Shown: piece after piece, positions 34,583 through 43,922 of the stretch
Layout: each line of letters begins with the position of its first letter
How positions within the stretch are numbered: the stretch's first letter is position 1
Assembly (NCBI GenBank): GCA_946480815.1
Contig: CAMLLB010000012.1
Span: 22,872-86,871, forward strand
Direction: 5' to 3'
Length of the DNA: 64,000 bases
From: an uncultured Flavobacteriales bacterium
Lineage (GTDB): Bacteria; Bacteroidota; Bacteroidia; Flavobacteriales; Crocinitomicaceae
Program-made: the position numbers and the translations under genes
Notes under the pieces: generated by a model
The model's database searches: none
Told to the model about the DNA's origin: nothing
The model's input: only the letters and a program-made list of their open reading frames with translations

Positions 34583-35998
34583 TTAGTGGATATATCCTGG
34601 CTGTCCTTTTTGGATCCGGTCAAAGATCCAATCGTAACTGTAAACCATGTGAGAATGGACGAAATGCTTGTTCGGCCAGTTGGATGGAGAGCAGACCCGG
34701 CCGACATGTCCTGATCGTTGTGTTTCAATTCCCCAAACGGTAGTTTGTGGTGCAACACCATCCTGGTAACATAAGGGATCGGCATCTTTTTCTCCCAGGT
34801 TTGAACCGTATTGCCATACTTCTTCAAACTGGTTCCAGTCCAAACCCTTGTATCCGGCATTTTCAGGTGCCAGGAAATACAATTTGCCAAAGACTATTTG
34901 ATCTCTCAAAGTCTCCAGCATGCCAAGTGTATAGGCATAACCCATGCTATGACAAACAATGTCGATCGTGTCTTTTACCAGGTAACTGTTCGGGGTATTA
35001 CGGATCTCATTCAAAAACGCTTTTCCTGCCAGTACTCCGCGGGAGTAACGATAATCAAACCCTTCCGGATTGGAGTTGAGGTTCAGGCGTTTGTATTTTT
35101 TATTTGAAAGACGTGAACTCACTGATCGAAGGTAACTCCATCCAAATCCGAGTTTTGAATGATGATTGGATGTTCTTACCGGGAAACTTCCATCGAGGTA
35201 GAAACTGGTATCCGGATTTAATCGCCTGATAAACCGATCATCTATTTTGAACCAGTAATTGGTGCGATCATTCAGATACACTTCATTCCGGCTTTCGTCT
35301 TTGTCGTATTTCGGACCGCGGTATCCGTTTATAAAAACCAGGTATCGATTTGCTTTCGGCTGCTCTTTTCGGATAATCTGTTTACTCAGTTCATCTCCGG
35401 TAAATCCAAAAACGTGTTGGAAAGCCGGATTTTCTCTTGGTCCACCGGCGTTATCGTGATAAAAATAAGAAACCACACGATAGGTATTGTTTTTTATAGC
35501 AATCTCTTTTTGGTTGTAGAGAAGCAGGTTTGTTCCCGAAGATCTGAAGGTTAGTTTATCCTGAAAAGAGGTAAAATTCAGGACCAATCCGCCGTTGTAA
35601 CTATGCCATTTTCCATTCCGTTTGATATAAATCACTGTTTGAGGCTCGGAAGGATAAACACAATCGAAAACGAATTTGTTCCCCTGCAATTTTTTGGTAA
35701 ACCGGTTTTTGGTATTATAACTTCTTCCGATCAGCAAAATCTGACGCATAAATGTAGTATCGCTCAGGGTACATTTTTTGGAGGATTTCACCGTGTCAAC
35801 CAAAACAACCCGATTCAGGCTAAATGGAGCATAGGTTTTTGAGCCGGTAATTGAACCATCTTCATTTTCCTCCCAGAAATAATAATAAACCAAACTTATT
35901 TTAGTTTGGAATCTCGGCCGGCGGATTGCTTCATTCTGACCGGATACGGAGAGAACGGATAAGCAGAAAATCGTAAAAATTACCACGAAGCGCTTCAT
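34583..35998 (-). CDS. exported alpha/beta-hydrolase-like protein
   Basis: 471 aa with signal peptide MKRFVVIFTIFCLSVLSVSGQ. The N-terminal third has beta-rich sequence of unknown type. The C-terminal part resembles lipase-like hydrolases: YLVFINGYRGP (a possible oxyanion strand), then IDIVCHSMGYAYTLGML with nucleophile-elbow Ser351 in HSMG, KLYFLAPENAG, and late His residues (HFVHSHMVYSYDWIF) that could complete a triad. The first elbow residue is Cys rather than the usual Gly. Substrate unknown. Monocistronic. Confidence 0.6.
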   Translation of the reverse strand: MKRFVVIFTIFCLSVLSVSGQNEAIRRPRFQTKISLVYYYFWEENEDGSITGSKTYAPFSLNRVVLVDTVKSSKKCTLSDTTFMRQILLIGRSYNTKNRFTKKLQGNKFVFDCVYPSEPQTVIYIKRNGKWHSYNGGLVLNFTSFQDKLTFRSSGTNLLLYNQKEIAIKNNTYRVVSYFYHDNAGGPRENPAFQHVFGFTGDELSKQIIRKEQPKANRYLVFINGYRGPKYDKDESRNEVYLNDRTNYWFKIDDRFIRRLNPDTSFYLDGSFPVRTSNHHSKLGFGWSYLRSVSSRLSNKKYKRLNLNSNPEGFDYRYSRGVLAGKAFLNEIRNTPNSYLVKDTIDIVCHSMGYAYTLGMLETLRDQIVFGKLYFLAPENAGYKGLDWNQFEEVWQYGSNLGEKDADPLCYQDGVAPQTTVWGIETQRSGHVGRVCSPSNWPNKHFVHSHMVYSYDWIFDRIQKGQPGYIH

Positions 35999-36022
35999 TT
36001 TGTAAATATATTAACTTTTGGT

Positions 36023-36130
36023 AAGAGTCGAGACTATGAGAGGCAAGAGTCAAGACAAGCAGCGATAAAGTTTGATGAATTAACGCAATTATTTCAGTCC
36101 TGACTCTTTTGCTCTTGTCTCATGACTCTT
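36023..36130. repeat. inverted repeat with iterated AAGAGTC words
   Basis: The left arm (36023-36056) begins AAGAGTCGAGAC and ends AGAGTCAAGAC; the right arm (36097-36130) begins GTCCTGACTCTT and ends GACTCTT. The 34-base arms match well at both ends and poorly in the middle. Repeated TTTTCAA words follow up to the yebC promoter. Confidence 0.7.
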
Positions 36131-36166
36131 TTTCAATTTTCAATTTTACATTTTCAATTAAAGAAT

Positions 36167-36174
36167 TATTTTTG
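36167..36174 (+). promoter_or_regulatory. -7 promoter box for yebC
   Basis: TATTTTTG, exact match to TAnnTTTG, 25 bases before the ATG. Confidence 0.55.
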
Positions 36175-36198
36175 CGGATAATATAAAAAACAACAGAA

Positions 36199-36909
36199 AT
36201 GGGAAGAGCATTTGAATATCGCAGAGCAGCTAAAGAGAAACGTTGGGGCAAAATGTCTAAATTATTTCCGAAACTAGGAAAGGCAATCACTATGGCAGCA
36301 AAAGAAGGCGGACAGGATCCGGCTACGAATGCAAAACTGCGAACGGCTATTCAGAATGCGAAGGCAGAAAACATGCCGAAAGACAATATCGATGCCGCAA
36401 TTAAAAGAGCAGCTCAAAAGGATGTTGCCTCTTTCACCCAGGTTGATTATGAAGGAAAAGGGCCTCACGGAGTATTGGTATACGTGGAATGTGCAACCGA
36501 CAATCCAACGCGTACTGTTGCTAACGTGAAATCCTATTTTAATAAAGCGGGTGGTGGAGTTGTTCCAAACGGACAGCTGGAATTCATGTTCAACCGCAAA
36601 TCTGTTTTCGAATTGGAAAATACAGGATCAATTGACCCGGAAGAACTGGAATTGGAATTGATCGATGCAGGATGCGAAGAAATCGAAGTGACAGATGATC
36701 GTATTTTCATTTACGGTGATTACACAGCATTCGGAACAATCGGTTCTGCTTTGGAAGAGCGCGGAATTGCGGTCTTGAAATCAAACCTGGAGCGTTTCCC
36801 GACAACACCGGTTGAATTCACAGAAGAACAATTGGCTGACATCGAAAAAATGATGGATAAATTTGATGACGATGATGACGTGCAGCAAATTTTCACCAAT
36901 ATGGGTTAA
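36199..36909 (+). CDS. yebC: YebC/PmpR family protein
   Basis: 236 aa, the normal length. The family start is complete: [29 protein letters not shown], then [45 protein letters not shown], and [20 protein letters not shown]. YebC proteins were named transcriptional regulators; recent work links the family to helping ribosomes through proline stretches. The acidic tail ([16 protein letters not shown]) is common in this phylum. Single gene with its own promoter and terminator. Confidence 0.95.
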   Translation: MGRAFEYRRAAKEKRWGKMSKLFPKLGKAITMAAKEGGQDPATNAKLRTAIQNAKAENMPKDNIDAAIKRAAQKDVASFTQVDYEGKGPHGVLVYVECATDNPTRTVANVKSYFNKAGGGVVPNGQLEFMFNRKSVFELENTGSIDPEELELELIDAGCEEIEVTDDRIFIYGDYTAFGTIGSALEERGIAVLKSNLERFPTTPVEFTEEQLADIEKMMDKFDDDDDVQQIFTNMG

Positions 36910-36940
36910 TCCTGATTCTTATAAGATTATATAAAAAGAA

Positions 36941-36968
36941 AAACCGGCAAACTTGCCGGTTTTTTTGT
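36941..36968. terminator. terminator of yebC
   Basis: AAACCGGCAA and TTGCCGGTTT-type arms around ACT with a run of T. It sits between the convergent ends at 36909 and 36988 and can serve both. Confidence 0.85.
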
Positions 36969-36987
36969 GCTGTAACTCGTTGTAGTG

Positions 36988-38646
36988 TTATTGTTTAATG
37001 AACTTCACAGTTTGAAATCCCTGTTTGGTCTGTACCTGGAAGAAATAGATTCCCGGTGCCAATTCATCTGATTCAAAAGAGAGGATGTTTGCACCATGGG
37101 CAAGACTTGCCGATTTGGAAGTGATCTCAATTCCTTTGCTGTCCATAAGCTTGATTACTGCAAAACTTTCTGCCTTGCTTTCAATACTCAAATCGAATTT
37201 ACCCTCTCTTACCGGGTTAGGTGCAACCAGTATCAAATCATCTGTTTGCATTATTCCTTTGGATGATGCAAGACCGATCTCTTTTCTGTTACCATTGCGA
37301 TCTGTTTGTGTTAATCGGTAGTAAATTATCTGAGAAGAAGTAAGTGAACTGATATCATCCATATAATTGTATTCGTACCGGAAGGTATGGTTTCCAATGG
37401 ATTCCATTTCTGTTACCTGCTCCCAGCTTTGTCCGTCCAGTGAGCGTTCTACTGTAAAATAATCGTTGTTCTTCTCTGATTCGACGACCCATTTCAGGTA
37501 TACTTGTCTTTCAAAGCGTTGCAAGGTAAATTGAGATAATTCAACCGGTAATAAGACACATCCGCCCGAAATATTGGTAAGTGTATAACTGTAAGTACAT
37601 TGATCTCCTGCAAAACCGTCTACTACAAGGTAAGCACATTGACCGGCAGCCAGGCTAATGGTAGAAGAATTCCAGGTTGCGCCCGGCGCTGTCGGATTCG
37701 GAGCATTTTGAATATTCGTCAGGTTGGTGGATGTACCTGTCAGAATAGACATTTGTAATCCGTTGTTCGGAGCCGATTGGAAACAACTTCCAACAGTAAA
37801 TGAAACCTGCCATTGACCTGCATTTGCAGAGCAAAAGTTAAACCAGGAATCATTATTCACGACAAACGGGACGTCATTTCCTGAAGTACAGGTACCACAA
37901 GTCGTACCGGCATTCCCATCCAGGTTTGACAAGGAAGTTCCTGTTCCTGAAGGAGAATAACCCTGAGCATTATTTCCGTTGAATGCACTTCCGCAGGCGT
38001 TGATAGTGGTAGCCGATGTAGGGGCATTGTTCGCTGCTGCATTACTGATCCCAATACAAAAAGATGCTTCCCCGGAAGCACCACCACCACAATCCTTATT
38101 CAGGATTTGAATTAAGTAATCCTGTCCAACGACAAGCCCGCTTAGTAAATTATGATCACCCGGATCGCCGGCAGCAATACCGGATTCACAATAGATGGAT
38201 TGTGCCGCAGTTGGCAAACATCCTGCTCCCGATGCAAATGGACCATAAACGGCCAAACTGGTAGCACAGTTTGTTTGAACAGTACGCATATAATCAAGCA
38301 CCATTTGGGTGGATGTTGCCGTAAACCTGAACCAGGTTGTGCGGTCGGTTACTCCACCACCTCCAAATGCAGAACAAGGTGGGGCTATTTCACCAGCCTG
38401 GGTATTATCCCCGACAGTATTTGCACAAACTAATGCAGCTCCGGGAGTTAAAGTAGGCGCAGTGGAACAACCGTTCCCTGTACTTTTTTCATAATAGAGC
38501 CCGGTATAAACACCAGAACCTTTGAAAAGTCTGTATTCGAATGATAAACTGTCTTCGGGGGAGAATTGGATCTGCTGAGAGTAGGCAGTAGAAGAAAGGC
38601 ATAGTATTAGCAATACCTTACTTAAAAAGTTAGTTGTTGTAGTCAT
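36988..38646 (-). CDS. T9SS-secreted protein with C-terminal sorting domain
   Basis: 552 aa from the start at 38646 (MTTTTNFLSKVLLILCLSSTAYSQ, signal peptide). A start ten codons upstream is ruled out because the TACTTTTG promoter box overlaps it. The main part has two similar Cys-containing beta segments: one with GNGCSTAPTLTPGAALVC and TDRTTWFRFTAT, the other with NDSWFNFCSANAGQWQVSFTVG and CAYLVVDGFAGDQC. They look like carbohydrate- or protein-binding surface modules. A short Fn3-like part (RFERQVYLKWVVESEKNNDYF) and a T9SS type A tail (LVAPNPVREGKFDLSI to TVKFIKQ) close the protein. Surface-located by inference. Confidence 0.82.
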   Translation of the reverse strand: MTTTTNFLSKVLLILCLSSTAYSQQIQFSPEDSLSFEYRLFKGSGVYTGLYYEKSTGNGCSTAPTLTPGAALVCANTVGDNTQAGEIAPPCSAFGGGGVTDRTTWFRFTATSTQMVLDYMRTVQTNCATSLAVYGPFASGAGCLPTAAQSIYCESGIAAGDPGDHNLLSGLVVGQDYLIQILNKDCGGGASGEASFCIGISNAAANNAPTSATTINACGSAFNGNNAQGYSPSGTGTSLSNLDGNAGTTCGTCTSGNDVPFVVNNDSWFNFCSANAGQWQVSFTVGSCFQSAPNNGLQMSILTGTSTNLTNIQNAPNPTAPGATWNSSTISLAAGQCAYLVVDGFAGDQCTYSYTLTNISGGCVLLPVELSQFTLQRFERQVYLKWVVESEKNNDYFTVERSLDGQSWEQVTEMESIGNHTFRYEYNYMDDISSLTSSQIIYYRLTQTDRNGNRKEIGLASSKGIMQTDDLILVAPNPVREGKFDLSIESKAESFAVIKLMDSKGIEITSKSASLAHGANILSFESDELAPGIYFFQVQTKQGFQTVKFIKQ

Positions 38647-38904
38647 AAAAGATTCCAGTTTAGAAAACTGAAGCAAAAGTAACTTTGGGAACTCAACCCG
38701 GGTAATTATTATGTTAAAAAATTAGTTTAAAAAATGGTATTTAGTTGAAATGCTAAAAAATGGCGCGAAAGATAAAAAGGAATACCTCTGATTTTCAATT
38801 AAATACAATTGTGTTAGGTGAAAGCTGAACTAAACCGATTTTAGTGAAAGAGGCTGAAAAAAGTTTAGTAAAAAAAAGCAGACAGAATTGAAAGCCTATG
38901 ATTT
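38647..38904. other. 258-base intergenic region
   Basis: Contains the promoter of the T9SS gene at 38674 and AT-rich sequence after the end of the DUF4382 gene. No gene or strong hairpin seen. Confidence 0.5.
38674..38681 (-). promoter_or_regulatory. -7 promoter box for the T9SS gene at 36988-38646
   Basis: TACTTTTG on the minus strand, exact match, 27 bases before the start codon. Confidence 0.6.
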
Positions 38905-39675
38905 CTATGGATTAAGAACAATATATCCGGCATTATGTAGTTGATTTCCATTTATTTCCGGTACGGGTAAAATACTGTCCTGATAACTCCCTGTTGTAGG
39001 TATGATGTGTAAACTGTAATTGCTTCCCTGTACACCGGGAAAGCCGAAAAATCCATCCGCTTCCGGAACGGTTACCAAGGTGTCAGTTCCCCGGAATAAT
39101 TGAACATAAGCATTGGCAGTTAAAGGAAGTGCATACCCAACAATTTTTCCATTTGCCTGCGCACTGAATGAACGGAGCACCGGGATCATCTGGTAATTTC
39201 CATTTCCTAATTCAATAATAGAAGAACCGGCTTTGAAGTCCAGCCAGTGTTCAGTAGTCCCATCCGCTTCAATGGCCACGTTGATATTTATCTTCAAACC
39301 ACTTTGTCCTCCGGAAGGAATAGAGAGGTTCCTGGTGATACCATTTACAACCAGTGTATTATTGGAACCCAAAACCATTCGTATTTGACCCAGACTTCCG
39401 ACAGGAAGTTCTGCATTTGCTATTAATGTATCGAAGGTATTGTTGAATTTTAGAATATCCAGTATTCCTGGAACGGTTGGCCCTATTCTGATCCAACCCT
39501 GCGAAGAATGGTTCACTTCAATACTCTGAATATCCAGGTAAATATGATCGTAATCTGCCGGAGAATCCGTCAGATGAACAATAAAGTTTCCTGTTTGCGG
39601 AAAATCATCGGTCTTTTTCTTACAGCCTAAAAGAAATGTAAGTATCAGAAAAAGAGTAAAATAGAGTTTTGTCAT
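38905..39675 (-). CDS. DUF4382 lipoprotein
   Basis: 256 aa. The lipobox is at LTFLLGCKKK (Cys18), so the protein is membrane-anchored outside the cytoplasm. The DUF4382 signature follows: GNFIVHLTDSPADYDHIYLDIQSIEVNH, here seen as FIVHLTDSPADYDHIYLD, then LDILKFNNTFDTLI and LPVGSLGQIRMVLGSNNTLVVNG. A carboxypeptidase-regulatory-like beta domain may form the last part (GKIVGYALPLTANAYVQLFRG). The role is unknown. It is transcribed away from the CvpA-like gene. Confidence 0.85.
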   Translation of the reverse strand: MTKLYFTLFLILTFLLGCKKKTDDFPQTGNFIVHLTDSPADYDHIYLDIQSIEVNHSSQGWIRIGPTVPGILDILKFNNTFDTLIANAELPVGSLGQIRMVLGSNNTLVVNGITRNLSIPSGGQSGLKININVAIEADGTTEHWLDFKAGSSIIELGNGNYQMIPVLRSFSAQANGKIVGYALPLTANAYVQLFRGTDTLVTVPEADGFFGFPGVQGSNYSLHIIPTTGSYQDSILPVPEINGNQLHNAGYIVLNP

Positions 39676-39806
39676 TGTGGGGGCGAATTTAAAATTTTAT
39701 TTAATGGAAACAAAATGAAGGGCAGTTTTTCATTACCTCCTGCTTGTTTAACAATGGGTCGTTTGTATCTTTCTCCCTATCTCAACGATCCCGAAACGGA
39801 ATTTCC

Positions 39807-39814
39807 CAATTTTG
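39807..39814 (+). promoter_or_regulatory. -7-like promoter box for the CvpA-like gene, likely leaderless
   Basis: CAATTTTG has one mismatch to TAnnTTTG and ends 4 bases before the ATG, the same spacing as at purT and queG. Confidence 0.4.
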
Positions 39815-39818
39815 GGAC

Positions 39819-40478
39819 ATGAATTTCCTGGACATCCTCATTCTTCTGCCAATCTTATATGGAGCCTATAAAGGATTTAAGCATGGCTTTATCATCGAAT
39901 TGTTTACTTTACTGGCGATCCTTGTTGGGATTTACGTGGGAATCCATTTTTCGGATTATACCGCCAATTGGATGAAAACCACTTTTGAATGGGATTCCGA
40001 ATACCTTCCGGTTATTGCATTTACGATCACTTTCCTGGCAGTTGGGGCAATGATCTATTTCGGTGGGAAAATGATCGAAAAGATGATCAAAGTCGTCCAG
40101 TTATCTCCGCTGAATAAGTTTTTGGGTGTTTTGTTTGCAACCATTAAGTCCCTATATATCGTCAGTGTTTTATTGGTCCTGGTCGAATCCTACGATGAGA
40201 AAAGTAAGTTCTTCCCGGAAAAAACAAAGAATAATTCTCTTTTATATGAACCCGTTAAAGCAGTATCAACGAAAACAGTTCCAGCATTAGGAGAAAGTAC
40301 CATTTTCCTGAAAAATGCTTTGCATCATGAAACAGATAGTACCGGGCTCACGGTTGACCAGGTACTTCGTGCCAAAGAGATTGCCGATAGTTTGGGAATT
40401 GATGCCAATGATGCGAAACAAATCCTGGAAATTCACCGAAAATACGGGGATAAAGAACCGGACTTAAAATCTGAATAG
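39819..40478 (+). CDS. CvpA family membrane protein
   Basis: 219 aa from the ATG at 39819. The start MNFLDILILLPILYGAYKGFKHGFI is the family signature, with four membrane helices in the first about 130 residues (for example LFTLLAILVGIYVGIHF, VIAFTITFLAVGAMIYFGG, LFATIKSLYIVSVLLVLV). A charged helical C-terminus follows (VDQVLRAKEIADSLGIDANDAKQ). In E. coli CvpA is needed for colicin V production; a general function in envelope stress is likely. An upstream in-frame start exists but would add a non-conserved 25 residues. Confidence 0.85.
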   Translation: MNFLDILILLPILYGAYKGFKHGFIIELFTLLAILVGIYVGIHFSDYTANWMKTTFEWDSEYLPVIAFTITFLAVGAMIYFGGKMIEKMIKVVQLSPLNKFLGVLFATIKSLYIVSVLLVLVESYDEKSKFFPEKTKNNSLLYEPVKAVSTKTVPALGESTIFLKNALHHETDSTGLTVDQVLRAKEIADSLGIDANDAKQILEIHRKYGDKEPDLKSE

Positions 40479-40562
40479 AAATCTTGATCCTAAGTGGAAT
40501 TTAGAAGCTTTCACAAAGGCTGTTTTTTAGCAGATAACACCATCTAATTACCGGATTTGGAA

Positions 40563-40591
40563 TTGATTTGATAAACAAAACAATATATTTG
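40563..40591 (+). promoter_or_regulatory. promoter of sprE/porW
   Basis: TTG at 40563-40565, 18 bases, then TATATTTG at 40584-40591, a full Bacteroidota -33/-7 promoter. The leader is about 45 bases. Confidence 0.65.
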
Positions 40592-40640
40592 CCATTTGTT
40601 AGTTAATCTTTAATCACATCGGCGCAGATTTTTCATTCGA

Positions 40641-43298
40641 ATGAAGAAAACACATTTTTTGATTTACTTAGGAATTCTTTCCTTTATATGGGCATGTTCT
40701 ACTGAGAAGAATACCATGCTTAGCAGGGCTTACCATGGCACTACGGCACATTATAACGGATACTTTAATGCGAATGATTTGCTCGAAGAAGCAATGAAAA
40801 CCTTCCGTGAAAATCAAAAAGAAGATTATTACAGCGTACTTCCAATCCTTCAATTACCCAGTGAAGAGGAAGTGAAGAATATGTACGCTCCGATCGATAC
40901 TGCCATTGCCAAATGTACCAAGGTTATTCAACGTCATGCTATGCCATCGATGGAAAAGCCTGCTTCCAAAAAGGAAGAGCACAACCGCTGGATCGATGAA
41001 AACTGGATTACGATCGGGATCGCGAATTTCTACAGACGCGATTATGATGTGGCCTTTAAGAATTTTGAATACACCAAAAAGTTTTTCTCAGAAGACAAGT
41101 CTTCTTACATCGCTGAAATGTGGATGGCGAGAACTTACATGGAGCAGGGGAAATTTACCGAAGCAAATTATGCGATCACCAACCTGGAAAAGGCACAGGA
41201 ATCTATGGAGAATAGTGATTCAAAAGGTTCTAAGGGTGATAAAAGTTCCAAATCGAAATCTAAAAAGAAAAGCAAGAACAAACAAAAGGAAATACCACCT
41301 TTCCCTAAAAAACTCAGATATGATTTGGCAATTACAAGAGCCATGTTTGCTGAGAAAAGAAAGGATCCGGAAGGAGAGATAAAAGCATTGACAAAAGCGT
41401 TGGAATACGCTAAGAAGTCAAAGGATAAAGCACGGATCAATTACATTCTTGGCCAATTGTACGAAAATGCAGGTGACAGAGGGAAAGCGGCTTATCATTA
41501 CGACCGGGTGAAGAAGTACAATGCCGGTTATGAAATGAGCTTCAATGCAAATCTGAAGAACGCCTTGAACGCCGGAGGTGAAAAAGTTCGCAAAAACCTG
41601 AAAAAAATGCTCCGCGATACCAAGAATGCGGAGTTTAAGGATCAGATCTATTATACCCTGGGTAAAATGGACCAAATGGAATCAAATGAAGCAGGTGCGA
41701 AAACAAATTACACCCGTTCGGCATTTTATTCTACTTCAAACAACCGTCAGAAAGGAATGGCTTATGAACGTTTGGGTGATATGAGCTTTGCTAAAAAGGA
41801 TTACTTGAGTGCACAAAAGTATTATGACAGCTGTGCGAAGGTGATTCCAGAAACTTATCCGAATTACGAAGGGATTCAGAACAAAGCTTCCAAATTGCAA
41901 AGCCTGGTGAATGCATTGGAAATTGCTCATTACGAAGACAGTGTTCAGCGCATTGCGAAACTTTCCCCCTCAGATCAATTGGCATTTGCCGATGGTGTGA
42001 TTAAGAAAATGAAGAAAGACGAAGAAGAGCGCAAAAGACAGGATGCGATTCGTTTAGCGGCTTTACAGGAAATTCAAAGCAAAAAGACTTCTGACGGAAG
42101 TGGTAATAAGTTCTATTGGAATAACGAAAAAGCCAGAATTGAAGGCTTTGAAGAGTTCAAAAAACAATGGGGGCAACGTGCCAATGAAGATGATTGGAGA
42201 CGATCAGAAAAAATTGTTTTTGCGAGTTTTACGGATCCTTCTGATTCTATCACTTCTGCAGATGAGTTGGTTCCTTCTGATGAAACCGCATTGGATTCAT
42301 TAACGCCTGAAATGCTCGTTGCAAAACTTCCGTTATCCGATTCTGCAATGAAGGCATCACGTGACCGAATGATGAACGCTTATTTTGATGCAGGAGCAAT
42401 TTATGATGAGCAATTAAGTGAATCGGCGCTTGCAGAGAAACAATACCGGATTATGCTGGGACAGGATTTTAACCACGACATGAAATTGCTGGCGGCTTAC
42501 CAGATCTATCGTTTGCATAGTCCGGAAGATCCGGCTGCGGTCGAACAGAAAGATTACATCCTGATCAATTATCCGACTTCTGATTATGCAGGATATCTGC
42601 GTGACCCGGATTATTTCCTGAAGAAAAAGGAGCGTGAAAAACTGACTCAGGAGGCTTACCTGACAGATCTTGACCGCTACGAAAGAGGATTGTATTACCC
42701 GGTTGTCGCGAAAGCGGATAAAGTATTGGCTGAAGAAAAAGACAATCCGTATCGCAGCAAATATTTGTTGCTGAAAGCGATGGCGCAGGCTAAAATGACC
42801 GAGGATAAAAAATCGATCCTGCCAACTTTGGATACATTGATTGTTCTTTATCCGAAAACGCCCGAGGCTGATAAGGCGCTGGAGATGAAAAAGATTATCA
42901 TGAATGGGTATTCTACAAATGAAGCAGCGGATTTCACGAAAAAAAGTATCTACGAGTACAAAGAGGGAGAGCCAATGTTTGTGCTGATCTTCCTGACGGA
43001 TAAGATTAACAATGTAGTTGCTAAAACACGTGTAGTGGACTTTAATAAAGAATATTACGGTAAACTTCGTTTAAGCGTTACGTCAAAAGTGTTTAAGGAA
43101 GACAATGTGATTTTGGTGAAACAATTTGCAGACGATATCGAAGCAGCTTCTTATGTTTCCTTCTACAAGCGTACGCGTAACCACTTGCTGGATATGCAAA
43201 AAATGAAAATTTTATTTATTTCCGAGAAAAATTTACTTACCTTATTTGATACAAACAAGCTGGAAGAATACCAGTTGTTCTTTGATGAGAACTATTGA
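40641..43298 (+). CDS. porW: type IX secretion lipoprotein SprE/PorW
   Basis: 885 aa. The start MKKTHFLIYLGILSFIWACS has a lipobox Cys19. The conserved N-terminus AYHGTTAHYNGYFNANDLLEEA identifies the SprE/PorW family. Several TPR-like repeats follow (FYRRDYDVAFKNFEYTKKFF, YILGQLYENAGDRGKAAYHY, KGMAYERLGDMSFAKKDYLSA), interrupted by a Ser/Lys-rich linker around residue 200. The C-terminal region is predicted helical with a short beta end. SprE/PorW is an outer-membrane lipoprotein needed for T9SS and, in gliding species, motility. It fits the six T9SS cargo proteins in this window. It is followed directly by the ATP synthase genes. Confidence 0.88.
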   Translation: MKKTHFLIYLGILSFIWACSTEKNTMLSRAYHGTTAHYNGYFNANDLLEEAMKTFRENQKEDYYSVLPILQLPSEEEVKNMYAPIDTAIAKCTKVIQRHAMPSMEKPASKKEEHNRWIDENWITIGIANFYRRDYDVAFKNFEYTKKFFSEDKSSYIAEMWMARTYMEQGKFTEANYAITNLEKAQESMENSDSKGSKGDKSSKSKSKKKSKNKQKEIPPFPKKLRYDLAITRAMFAEKRKDPEGEIKALTKALEYAKKSKDKARINYILGQLYENAGDRGKAAYHYDRVKKYNAGYEMSFNANLKNALNAGGEKVRKNLKKMLRDTKNAEFKDQIYYTLGKMDQMESNEAGAKTNYTRSAFYSTSNNRQKGMAYERLGDMSFAKKDYLSAQKYYDSCAKVIPETYPNYEGIQNKASKLQSLVNALEIAHYEDSVQRIAKLSPSDQLAFADGVIKKMKKDEEERKRQDAIRLAALQEIQSKKTSDGSGNKFYWNNEKARIEGFEEFKKQWGQRANEDDWRRSEKIVFASFTDPSDSITSADELVPSDETALDSLTPEMLVAKLPLSDSAMKASRDRMMNAYFDAGAIYDEQLSESALAEKQYRIMLGQDFNHDMKLLAAYQIYRLHSPEDPAAVEQKDYILINYPTSDYAGYLRDPDYFLKKKEREKLTQEAYLTDLDRYERGLYYPVVAKADKVLAEEKDNPYRSKYLLLKAMAQAKMTEDKKSILPTLDTLIVLYPKTPEADKALEMKKIIMNGYSTNEAADFTKKSIYEYKEGEPMFVLIFLTDKINNVVAKTRVVDFNKEYYGKLRLSVTSKVFKEDNVILVKQFADDIEAASYVSFYKRTRNHLLDMQKMKILFISEKNLLTLFDTNKLEEYQLFFDENY

Positions 43299-43315
43299 TT
43301 CAAATAAGCAAGATC

Positions 43316-43561
43316 ATGGAAGAAAAGCCTGAGAATAATCCGAAAAAACAAATAAAACCCTACATTCGATTTACCGGTGCGGCATTTCAAATGGCCGGGA
43401 CGATTGTTGCCACTGCCTTCCTTGGGGTTTGGCTGGATAAGAAATACAATCCGGGGGGAAGTATGTGGACCTTGATCTGTACATTGACCGGAGTAGTGGT
43501 TTCCATGTATATTATTATTAAGGAAGTAATAGATATGTCTAAAGAAAAAGAAGATGAGTAA
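43316..43561 (+). CDS. atpZ: AtpZ/AtpI-like F0 accessory protein
   Basis: 81 aa from the ATG at 43316, 17 bases after the porW stop. Two membrane helices (FQMAGTIVATAFLGVWLDKK and WTLICTLTGVVVSMYIIIKEV) with the GVWLDKK motif are typical of the AtpZ family, which helps ATP synthase assembly and may carry magnesium or calcium. It overlaps the next gene by 8 bases. Confidence 0.85.
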   Translation: MEEKPENNPKKQIKPYIRFTGAAFQMAGTIVATAFLGVWLDKKYNPGGSMWTLICTLTGVVVSMYIIIKEVIDMSKEKEDE

Positions 43562-43922
43562 ACGCTTAGGTGCCTTTTTGAGTTTAATTGTTATTGCTGC
43601 AAGTTATTTCCTGTTGATCGGAGTGAATTCCAATTGGAAAATTCCGGTGAATCACCTGGTTGGAATCGGAGGTTTGCTGCTGATCTTTTTCTCAAGTACC
43701 ACGATTATGATGTCCGGATCTAAAGCAACTGCAGAATCTCGGGCCCAGCGGTTTATTCTCGGAACAGCCATCCAAATGATTCTCGTGTTGTTTTTTGTAC
43801 TAATCGTCAAATACATTTGGAAGGATTCTTTCAGGGAATTCGTCTGGTATTTCATGAGTTTCTTTGTGATCATGCTTTTTACGCAGGCAGTTTGGATGCT
43901 GTTGAAAGTCCGAAAGTCTTAA
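43554..43922 (+). CDS. membrane protein in AtpI position, 122 aa
   Basis: Four membrane helices at about 7-24, 34-52, 68-88 and 95-115, with few charged residues outside the loops (SGSKATAESRAQRF is the main hydrophilic stretch). Its place between atpZ and atpB, overlapping atpZ by 8 bases, points to a role like AtpI, which helps insert the c-ring; the sequence itself is too divergent for a firm call. Confidence 0.6.
   Translation: MSKRLGAFLSLIVIAASYFLLIGVNSNWKIPVNHLVGIGGLLLIFFSSTTIMMSGSKATAESRAQRFILGTAIQMILVLFFVLIVKYIWKDSFREFVWYFMSFFVIMLFTQAVWMLLKVRKS

Noticed and set aside
36988..38676. start at 38676 for the T9SS protein
   Set aside because: The -7 promoter box covers that codon, so it would not be in the transcript.
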